31,534 nucleotides of DNA from the NCBI GenBank assembly GCA_035632095.1, contig DASQHM010000265.1, positions 1-31,534 of the forward strand, given 5' to 3'. The notes under the pieces are model-generated. The model did no database searches and had not been told where the DNA came from. It worked only from the letters and a program-made list of their open reading frames with translations. This document shows positions 1-5,884 of the stretch, piece by piece (the first letter of the stretch is position 1; each line of letters opens with the position of its first letter). A program made the translations under genes and the position numbers. This DNA comes from DASQHM01 sp035632095 (GTDB taxonomy: Bacteria > Pseudomonadota > Alphaproteobacteria > Ferrovibrionales > Ferrovibrionaceae).

Positions 1-610
1 CCCCCGCGGCCCCCGCGGCGCCCGCGCCCGCAGAAAGCGTCAGTTGGGTCAAAGCCGCGCGCGCCTCGCCGGCAAGAAGCATCCGCCCGGCCAGAGCGAG
101 ACCTTCGACGCCTTCGGCCACGATGCCCAAGCCGCCTGTCCCGATGAAAAGAAGTGAATTTGCGGCCACGAAGCCCAAGGCCTCCGAATATTCCTTGGAA
201 ATGTCCGGATAGCCGTTGTCGCAAAGCGGAGTCCAGGGAACGTTTCTTAGGACATTGTCGGAGCGCGTCGGCTCCGTCGCGCCCGTCTGCGGCGCGCTCG
301 CCACGGCACCGGGATTGGCGAGAAACGCCCTGAGTGCGTTCACCTGTTCCGGGCTCAAGCGAATTTCCGGCTGGTTTGTGAAATCCGGCGGTGGTGCGGG
401 CGGGGATATAGATGGCACCCCGGCCGCGTCATGGAGGCCCGGTTCAGGAGGCAGCGCAAGGAGGTGAGGCGAAGCACCGCTGTTGGAAGCGGATTTCCCG
501 GCTTGCGCGGCGCTGTCCGGCAGGATGAAGCCGCCAGGGGTTCGATCATCGCCGCCGCTCGGGGCTTGTGGAGCCTCGGCAGGGCCAGTGACTGCTGACG
601 GACCTGACAT
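1..610 (-). CDS. Unrecognised protein, N-terminal part (cut by window edge)
   Basis: An uninterrupted reading frame runs from an ATG at 610 to the left edge, giving at least 203 residues without a stop. GGGAAG lies five bases before the ATG and could serve as ribosome binding site. The first ~90 residues are rich in Pro, Ala, Gly and Ser and look disordered, with segments such as SPPAPPPDF. Next comes a short helical stretch (LSPEQVNALRAFL), then a motif with Cys and Trp (NVPWTPLCDNGYPDI), then a hydrophobic Ala/Gly/Leu-rich stretch from about residue 145 that could be one or two membrane or packing helices. The frame ends in a low-complexity Ala-Gly repeat at the window edge. I do not recognise the family. 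A disordered head followed by a hydrophobic segment is seen in secreted or surface proteins and polymorphic toxins, but nothing here proves that. Confidence 0.6.
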   Translation of the reverse strand, partial: MSGPSAVTGPAEAPQAPSGGDDRTPGGFILPDSAAQAGKSASNSGASPHLLALPPEPGLHDAAGVPSISPPAPPPDFTNQPEIRLSPEQVNALRAFLANPGAVASAPQTGATEPTRSDNVLRNVPWTPLCDNGYPDISKEYSEALGFVAANSLLFIGTGGLGIVAEGVEGLALAGRMLLAGEARAALTQLTLSAGAGAAGAAG

Positions 611-862
611 GGGGGCTTCCCAAAAGTTGCGACTCACGTCCTTCCGGGAAGAATAGGTGTGTATTGTGACAGATGGGTGAAACGCCGACTTGGGGCCAAG
701 GCGGCCGCGATGCTGTTCTCGCCAGGCACGGAGTCCGGCGACGGGGCTTGTGTAGCCCTCGCCCTTCGGCAAGCTCAGGGTGATGGTTCTCCTCTCGAAG
801 CTTGCGGCAACAACTGGCCTCACCCAGAGATTGTCAAAGGGTGAGGTCCCCAATTCCGGCGC
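611..862. other. Intergenic region, 252 bp, REP-like repeat only
   Basis: This gap lies between two minus-strand genes. Apart from the inverted repeat at 762-841 I see no convincing gene. The short open frames here lack ribosome binding sites and family resemblance. The right half should hold sequence downstream of the Hpt gene, the left half the promoter of the gene starting at 610. Confidence 0.6.
762..841. repeat. REP-like inverted repeat
   Basis: The left arm at 762-783 reads CCCTTCGGCAAGCTCAGGGT plus GA. The right arm at 820-841 matches its reverse complement at 18 of 22 positions, with a 36-bp centre. The arm resembles the 'CCTTCGACAAGCTCAGG(A/G)TGA' intergenic repeats that occur in many copies in alphaproteobacterial genomes. 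It sits just past the 3' end of the Hpt gene and could form a hairpin that stabilises or ends that transcript. Copy number cannot be judged from one window. Confidence 0.6.
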
Positions 863-1393
863 TTACCCTGCGGCCTTGCTGTATTTCTCGATGGCCGATT
901 GCAGCGATTTGAGCAACTCGGCGCCGATCTCGCCGCCCTCGCCCTTCACCCGGCCCTTGATGACCGCCTGCATGGCGTCGATGTGCGCTTTGAGGATCTC
1001 GACATGGTTGTCGGTCGTCCCGCACTGGCCCACGGTTGCGTCGTACAGGGATTTGCCGAAGGTGGTTATGAGCGGATAACCGAAGGTGCCGCCCTGGCCC
1101 TTCAGTTCATGGGCAAGCTGATTGATGCGGTGGAAGTTCGGCAGCCGCATGTCGGCCGCGCGCGGCTTCACCGCTTCGAACTCCTTGTACAGCGCGCCGA
1201 GATAGCCGCCGACCCAATCCGGATAATCTTCCGCCACCTTTTCGAATTCGGCTTCCGCCTTGGCGAGCGCTTCGGCGGCGAGCGATCCGGTTTCGCCCGC
1301 CTTCACGTTGCCTCCGCTGCATTTTTCCTTCAACCGCGACCGCAGTCGATAGAAGCGGACCTTGACCTGCTTTCTAGGCGCCGGCGCTGTCAT
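863..1393 (-). CDS. Hpt-domain phosphotransfer protein
   Basis: The product has 176 residues. The motif AHELKGQGGTFGYP at residues 94-107 is the histidine phosphotransfer signature HxxKGxGxxxGxP, with His95 as the expected phosphorylation site. Hpt domains are four-helix bundles that pass phosphate between receiver domains. The first ~35 residues are basic (KQVKVRFYRLRSRLKEK) and probably not part of the bundle. The ATG at 1393 is preceded by GGAGGTGG five bases away, and it overlaps the end of the upstream receiver gene by 20 bases, so translation of the two is probably coupled. The frame stays open further upstream, but that stretch is antisense-like sequence inside the receiver gene. The natural partner is the adjacent receiver, which however lacks a phosphoacceptor Asp, so the phosphate may come from or go to a different protein. 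Confidence 0.88.
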   Translation of the reverse strand: MTAPAPRKQVKVRFYRLRSRLKEKCSGGNVKAGETGSLAAEALAKAEAEFEKVAEDYPDWVGGYLGALYKEFEAVKPRAADMRLPNFHRINQLAHELKGQGGTFGYPLITTFGKSLYDATVGQCGTTDNHVEILKAHIDAMQAVIKGRVKGEGGEIGAELLKSLQSAIEKYSKAAG

Positions 1394-1937
1394 ACACCAC
1401 CTCCACCGCCTCATCGGTTTCCTTGAGCTTGCGCCGGTCGTCGCCGTGGTATGGCAGCACCTGGCGGCGGCGGTCGGGACCGAAATAGTTCGACGTATGG
1501 ACGAATTGCCGCGGCCGCTCGATGACCTGCAGCACCTTGTTCGCGACGGTGTCGACCGAGAACGGCTTGGCCAGCATTTCGGTGACGCCGAGATCGCGCG
1601 CTTCGGCCACCTTGTCTTCATCGGCATAGCCAGTCAGCATCACGAACGGCACGAAACGGTCCGTGCTCTCCTTGTGCCGACGCACCCAGCGCAGGAACAT
1701 GGAGCCGTCCACCGGCGACATTTGCCAATTGGAGATGATCATGTCGATCGACATGATGCCGGCCTTCACAGGATTGCTCTGCACGAGCTTTATGAATTCG
1801 ATCGCTTCGCCGCCTTCCTTGGCGGTCTTCACTGTGCCGATGCCGAGCGCCTTCAGCGCCGTGTGCAGCAGCGAGCGGATATAGGAATTGTCCTCGACGA
1901 GGAGGATCGCAAGGCGATCGAGATTGTATTGGGCCAT
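1374..1937 (-). CDS. CheY-like receiver protein with Asn at the phosphosite
   Basis: The product has 187 residues: a single receiver domain (about 8-140) followed by a ~45-residue tail. Conserved receiver residues are present: acidic pair Glu15-Asp16 (LLVEDN), Thr102 (VMLTG) and Lys124 (AKPF). The phosphoacceptor position, in the segment IDMIISNWQMSPVDG, is Asn70 (codon AAT) instead of Asp. Phosphorylation by the usual aspartyl chemistry should therefore not occur, and the domain may act as a pseudo-receiver that binds partners. The tail carries two charged motifs, GPDRRR and GDDRRK, seen in receivers of this class in alphaproteobacteria. No DNA-binding or enzymatic output domain is present. 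It overlaps the downstream Hpt gene by 20 bases. The start ATG at 1937 is followed by normal receiver sequence and there is no better candidate. Confidence 0.9.
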   Translation of the reverse strand: MAQYNLDRLAILLVEDNSYIRSLLHTALKALGIGTVKTAKEGGEAIEFIKLVQSNPVKAGIMSIDMIISNWQMSPVDGSMFLRWVRRHKESTDRFVPFVMLTGYADEDKVAEARDLGVTEMLAKPFSVDTVANKVLQVIERPRQFVHTSNYFGPDRRRQVLPYHGDDRRKLKETDEAVEVVYDSAGA

Positions 1938-2008
1938 GGGTTGCGCGCCGCGGGGCCGGCGCTCTCATTGACGTGTTCCATTAGGCGACAGTTACCGTTA
2001 CCAAAACC

Positions 2009-2026
2009 TTAACCATTCGCTAGACT
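2009..2026. promoter_or_regulatory. Possible CtrA half-site region
   Basis: The divergent gap 1938-2057 contains TTAACCATTCGCTAGA from 2009. TTAACCAT matches the half-site bound by the alphaproteobacterial cell-cycle regulator CtrA (consensus TTAA-N7-TTAA); the second half is only CTAG. Two more TTACC units lie just upstream at 1992-2002. A CtrA link would suit a receiver/Hpt pair, but the match is partial. Confidence 0.3.
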
Positions 2027-2057
2027 CCGGTTCGGGACCAGCACCGGGAGGGGGGCC

Positions 2058-2381
2058 ATGTTGATTTCGACGACGGAGCGCATCGCCGGATACGACGTGT
2101 CGGAGACGCTCGGAGAAGTGTTCGGCATCACCGTCCGCAGCCGCGGCGTGGTCGGCAATTTCTTCGCCGGCCTGAAGTCGATCGTCGGCGGCGAGATCAC
2201 CCAATACACCGCCATGCTCTCCAAGGCGCGCGAGCACGCCATCGAGCGCATGTGCGACGAAGCAAAGAACAAAGGCGCCGACGCCGTGGTGATGATGCGC
2301 TTCGATTCCTCCGAGATCGGACAACAGATGTCGGAAGTCGTCGCCTACGGCACCGCGGTCAAGCTCCGCCGCAGCGGCTGA
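2058..2381 (+). CDS. YbjQ/UPF0145 family protein
   Basis: The product has 107 residues, the usual size of the YbjQ (UPF0145) family, and covers the whole domain: N-terminal TTERIAGYDV, central RSRGVVGNFFAGLKSIVGGE, and C-terminal GADAVVMMRFDS followed by VVAYGTAV. Members form small pentameric beta-rich assemblies annotated as possible heavy-metal-binding proteins; their true role is unclear. The ATG is preceded by GGGAGGGGGG, a strong purine-rich ribosome binding site. It is transcribed away from the receiver gene, and 88 bp separate it from the monooxygenase gene, which seems to have its own promoter. Confidence 0.9.
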   Translation: MLISTTERIAGYDVSETLGEVFGITVRSRGVVGNFFAGLKSIVGGEITQYTAMLSKAREHAIERMCDEAKNKGADAVVMMRFDSSEIGQQMSEVVAYGTAVKLRRSG

Positions 2382-2402
2382 CGTCCGAGACCGGCGCCGT
2401 GG

Positions 2403-2432
2403 TTGACGTTTACGTCAACGTCACTTCACAAT
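2403..2432 (+). promoter_or_regulatory. Palindromic operator over a candidate promoter
   Basis: TTGACGTTTACGTCAA at 2403-2418 is a perfect 7-bp inverted repeat around TT. Its left half doubles as a good -35 box (TTGACG), and CACAAT at 2427-2432 lies 18 bp downstream as a possible -10. ACGT-N2-ACGT palindromes of this kind are bound by some MerR-type regulators, for example LiuR of acyl-CoA and branched-chain metabolism. A repressor or activator here would control the operon starting at 2470. The protein that binds it is not encoded in this window. Confidence 0.5.
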
Positions 2433-2469
2433 TGCCGGCAGGAAATCGCGAACCAGGGGAGCCCGGGCA

Positions 2470-3564
2470 ATGCACGTCGGCATGGCGGCCATATTTCAAA
2501 ACCCCGGCCGGACGCGGCCGGACTTTGACGTCTATCAGGAAGATCTGAGCCTGGCCGAATCCGCCGAGCCCATGGGATTCGAATCGGTGTGGAGCGTCGA
2601 GCATCACTTCACCGATTACACCATGTGCCCCGACGTGCTCCAGTTCCTCACCTACATGGCCGGGCGCACCAAGTCGGTGAAGCTCGGTTCCATGGTTGTG
2701 GTGCTGCCCTGGCACGACCCCATGCGCGTCGCCGAGCAAATCTCCATGCTCGACAACATTTCCGGCGGGCGCCTGATTCTCGGCCTCGGTCGCGGCGCTG
2801 GAAAAGTGGAGTTCGAAGGCTTCCGCGTGCCCATGGGCGAAAGCCGCGAGCGTTTCGTCGAAGCCGCGCAGATGATTCTCAAGGGCCTGGAGACGGGCAC
2901 CTGCGAATTCGACGGCGTCTATGTCAAGCAGCCGAAAGCGGCGATCCGCCCCTCTCCCTGCAAGAGCTTCAAGGGCCGCACCTATGCGGCGGCCGTGTCG
3001 CCCGAATCGTCGCGCATCATGGCCGAGCTCGGCATCGGCATTCTGATCATTCCGCAAAAGCCGTGGGAAGAGGTGACCAAAGAGCTCGATGCGTATCGCA
3101 CGGTCTATCGCGACGTGAACGGCGCGGAGGCGCCGCCGCCGGTGTCCGCCGGCTGGGTGTTCTGCGACGAGGACGAAACGCGGGCCTATCAGATGGCCCG
3201 CCGCTATATCGGCGGCTACTGGTCGACCGTGCTGCAGCACTATGAATTCGGCAAGGATCACCTGAAGACCACCAAGGGCTACGAGTACTACGGCAAGATG
3301 TCGGACAAGATCCGCCAGTACGGCGACGAAGGCGCCATCGATTTCTTCATGAAACTGCAGATCTGGGGCACGCCGAGGCAATGCTATGAGAAAATCCTCG
3401 CCGTCAGCGATCGCACGGGCGCGGATTCGTTCGTCGGCGTGTTCTCCTATGCGGGCATGCCGCACCAGGAGGCCGCACGAAACATGAAGGTCTTCGCCGA
3501 AAAGGTCATGCCGGCGCTGAAGCAGGTTCCAAGCGCCGCGCAACGCGCCCGAAAGGTGGCCTAA
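2470..3564 (+). CDS. LLM-class flavin-dependent monooxygenase
   Basis: The product has 364 residues, matching bacterial-luciferase-like (LLM) oxidoreductases, which form TIM barrels and use reduced flavin and O2 to oxidise an organic substrate. Typical features are the N-terminal strand MHVGMAAIFQNPG, the early SVWSVEHHFTDY segment (about residues 39-50), the VVVLPWHDPMRVAEQISMLD stretch and the barrel turn SGGRLILGLGRGAG. The C-terminal part holds the usual WGTPRQCYEKI and FAEKVMPAL motifs. These enzymes normally need a separate flavin reductase; none is adjacent. The stop codon lies 16 bases before the multicopper oxidase start, so the genes are probably co-transcribed. GGGGAG precedes the ATG. 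The substrate cannot be read from the sequence. Confidence 0.9.
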   Translation: MHVGMAAIFQNPGRTRPDFDVYQEDLSLAESAEPMGFESVWSVEHHFTDYTMCPDVLQFLTYMAGRTKSVKLGSMVVVLPWHDPMRVAEQISMLDNISGGRLILGLGRGAGKVEFEGFRVPMGESRERFVEAAQMILKGLETGTCEFDGVYVKQPKAAIRPSPCKSFKGRTYAAAVSPESSRIMAELGIGILIIPQKPWEEVTKELDAYRTVYRDVNGAEAPPPVSAGWVFCDEDETRAYQMARRYIGGYWSTVLQHYEFGKDHLKTTKGYEYYGKMSDKIRQYGDEGAIDFFMKLQIWGTPRQCYEKILAVSDRTGADSFVGVFSYAGMPHQEAARNMKVFAEKVMPALKQVPSAAQRARKVA

Positions 3565-3580
3565 GACGCGTTCCAACGCA

Positions 3581-5119
3581 TTGAAAATACGCCGGCGCGA
3601 GTTTCTGTTCGGCGCCGCGGCGCTCAGCGCCATGACGTTGCGGCCGCCGAGCGCGCGCGCGCTCGACCAGGAGTCGCTCGACATAACGCTGACGGCGGCG
3701 CCGTTTCGTTTCGCGCCGGCCGCCGGAGTCGATTTCGACGGGCTCGCCTACAACGGCATGGTTCCCGGACCGCTGATCCGCGTCGGCCTGGGGCAGATGC
3801 TGCGCGCAAACTTCGTCAACCGCAGCGGCAGGCCCGGTACAATTCACTGGCACGGCATGGTGCTGCCGAACGGAATGGACGGCGCGGAAGGTGTGACGCA
3901 AGACGCCGTTCCCGACGGCGCAGAGACCGTCTACAGCTTCAAGGCCGAGCCGTCGGGTCTGCGCTGGTATCACAGCCATCCCGTTGTCGAGCAGGCGCGT
4001 GGGTTGTTCGGCGCCTTGATCGTGGTCGATCCTAAGGACGAACCGGCCGATGTGGAGGCGGTGATTGTGCTGCACGAAGTGCCAGACCTGAAGTCCTTCG
4101 CGGCCGCCGTTGCCGGAAACAGCGGCGCCCCCATGCTCGCGCCGAGCGATGCGCCGGAACTCGCCATGCATCGCCGCATGATGGCCGGCATGGACATGGC
4201 CCACATGGATCATGCACCGGCCAAGGGCGCCGGCCACGACATGCCCGGCATGGACATGTCGCACATGGACCACGGCGCGCCGGGCGGCGCTCACGCCATG
4301 GGCATGGGCGACGAGGTCGCCTATGTGGCGCGTTGCGTCAACGGCGGCTCGTATCCGAAAAACGCGCCGATCCTGGTCAAACCCGGCCAGCGCGTGCGCT
4401 TGCGCATACTCAACGCCAGCCCGAACCGGACCCATTACGTCCGCCTCGGCGGCCATCGGCTTAAAGTAACGCATAGCGACGGCAACGCGCTGCCTGCGCC
4501 GGTGAATGTCGACGTGCTGCGGATCGGCGCGGCGGAGCGTTACGACGCGTGGTTCGAAGTCAAGGAACGCGGCGCCTGGCTGCTCCAGTCCATCGCCAAC
4601 GACGCGATGGCGAAGCAGCAAGCCGTGCGCGTGCATACCGTAGGCTACGAGGCTGCGGAGCCGGTGCGGCCCGCGGCCGTCCTAAAGGGCGCGAACGTCT
4701 TCAGCTACGCCGCTGCCGGCGCGGCAAGTACCCTCAAATTGCCGGCTGCGGATTTGACGCGCAATATGGTTCTCAACGGCGGAACCATGGGCGATCCGGA
4801 CTGGACCATCGACGGCAAGATTTGGCCGGACGTTCCGCCCGTGCAGGTACGCTCGGGGAACCGCGTGCTGATCCGCTTCCGCAACGACAGCATGATGGAT
4901 CATCCCATGCACCTGCACGGCCATGTGTTCGATCTGGTCGAAGTGGATGGCAGGTCGTTGGCGAAACCCCTGCGGAAGGACACGACGCTGGTGGGCGGCA
5001 TGGGCGGCACGGCAAGCTGGCTGGTCACCGCGAACGCGCCGCCCGGCCGCTGGCTGTTGCACTGTCACAACGCCGTGCACATGGCGGGTGGCATGATGAC
5101 CGAGATGGTCTACATCTGA
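3581..5119 (+). CDS. Tat-exported multicopper oxidase
   Basis: The product has 512 residues. A twin-arginine signal (RRREFLFGAAALSAM, residues 4-18) sends it folded to the periplasm. All four copper motifs are visible: HWHG at 89-92, WYHSHP at 129-134, HPMHLHGH at 441-448, and HCHNAVHMAGGMM at 494-506. The expected type-1 copper ligands are His441, Cys495, His500 and Met505. Between domains, residues ~196-244 form a Met/His-rich insert with two copies of GMDMxHMDH (203-211 and 223-231), as in copper-tolerance oxidases of the CueO/CopA type. The likely role is oxidation of Cu(I) or phenolic substrates. The start is TTG at 3581: the next in-frame Met would remove the Tat signal. No ribosome binding site is obvious, so translation probably depends on coupling to the upstream gene. 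Confidence 0.92.
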   Translation: MKIRRREFLFGAAALSAMTLRPPSARALDQESLDITLTAAPFRFAPAAGVDFDGLAYNGMVPGPLIRVGLGQMLRANFVNRSGRPGTIHWHGMVLPNGMDGAEGVTQDAVPDGAETVYSFKAEPSGLRWYHSHPVVEQARGLFGALIVVDPKDEPADVEAVIVLHEVPDLKSFAAAVAGNSGAPMLAPSDAPELAMHRRMMAGMDMAHMDHAPAKGAGHDMPGMDMSHMDHGAPGGAHAMGMGDEVAYVARCVNGGSYPKNAPILVKPGQRVRLRILNASPNRTHYVRLGGHRLKVTHSDGNALPAPVNVDVLRIGAAERYDAWFEVKERGAWLLQSIANDAMAKQQAVRVHTVGYEAAEPVRPAAVLKGANVFSYAAAGAASTLKLPAADLTRNMVLNGGTMGDPDWTIDGKIWPDVPPVQVRSGNRVLIRFRNDSMMDHPMHLHGHVFDLVEVDGRSLAKPLRKDTTLVGGMGGTASWLVTANAPPGRWLLHCHNAVHMAGGMMTEMVYI

Positions 5120-5148
5120 CCGGCCCGCGACGAAGGAGGAACGCTCCG

Positions 5149-5880
5149 ATGACCCTGCGCTGGCTCGTATTGGTCGCAGCCCTGACCTTGCCGCTGGCAA
5201 GCGCCCAGGGCCAAGGCTCGCTGATGGATCAGGGCAAGAGCCTGCTGAATAAGGCGCGCCCTTCCGGCGGCGGCAACCTCAGCACCGGCGATATCACCGC
5301 GGGACTGAAGGACGCGCTCAAGGTAGGCACCGGCCGCGTCGTCGATACGCTCGGCAAGGCGGACGGCTTCAACAAGAGTCCGGACGTGCACATCCCCCTG
5401 CCCTCGGCGCTGCACACGGTCCAATCGGCGCTGAAGAAGGTCGGGATGTCGCACATGGCGGACGATCTGGAATTGCGCCTGAACCGCGCCGCCGAAACCG
5501 CCATGCCGAAGGCGAAGCAGCTCTTCTGGAACGCGATATCGGAAATGTCCGTGGACGATGCGCGCGCCATCTACAACGGCCCGAAGGACGCGGCAACGCA
5601 GTATTTTCGCAATAAAATGTCCGGCCCGCTGGCCGACAGCATGCGGCCGGTCGTGAACCAGCAATTGTCCGAGGTCGGCGCCGTGAAGAGCTACGACCAG
5701 ATGATGGCGCAGTACAAGAACATCCCCATGGTTCCCGACGCCAAGGCGGATCTCACCAACTACACGCTCGGCAAGGCGATCGACGGGGCGTTTCTCTACC
5801 TCGGGCGCGAGGAAGCGGCGATCCGCGACGACCCGGCGAAGCAGACGACGGCGATCCTAAGGAAGGTCTTCGGCCACTGA
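5149..5880 (+). CDS. DUF4197 family secreted protein
   Basis: The product has 243 residues, close to the usual DUF4197 length. Residues 1-~21 form a signal peptide (TLRWLVLVAALTLPLASAQG), so the protein is probably periplasmic. Family features include the early GLKDALKVGTGRVVDTLG motif, then IPLP, a helical AMPKAKQLFWNAISEMSV stretch, and the C-terminal TLGKAIDGAFLYLGREE with a closing ILRKVFG. The function of DUF4197 is not established. GAAGGAGG precedes the ATG by eight bases. The reading frame is open upstream as well, but that part overlaps the oxidase gene and is not coding. Thirty bases separate it from the oxidase, so it is probably the last gene of that operon. Its stop is four bases from the convergent flavoprotein gene. 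Confidence 0.9.
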   Translation: MTLRWLVLVAALTLPLASAQGQGSLMDQGKSLLNKARPSGGGNLSTGDITAGLKDALKVGTGRVVDTLGKADGFNKSPDVHIPLPSALHTVQSALKKVGMSHMADDLELRLNRAAETAMPKAKQLFWNAISEMSVDDARAIYNGPKDAATQYFRNKMSGPLADSMRPVVNQQLSEVGAVKSYDQMMAQYKNIPMVPDAKADLTNYTLGKAIDGAFLYLGREEAAIRDDPAKQTTAILRKVFGH

Positions 5881-5884
5881 CGCT

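Noticed and set aside
1..31. CCCCGCGGC repeats at the left edge
   Set aside because: They encode an Ala-Gly run in the truncated gene and are low-complexity coding sequence, not a separate element.
216..467. 83-residue plus-strand frame near the left edge
   Set aside because: Opposite to the longer minus-strand gene starting at 610, without a ribosome site or family likeness.
2410..3684. 424-residue open frame on the minus strand
   Set aside because: It lies antisense to the LLM monooxygenase; its His/Arg/Ala-rich translation has no family likeness and is the usual mirror of GC-rich coding DNA.
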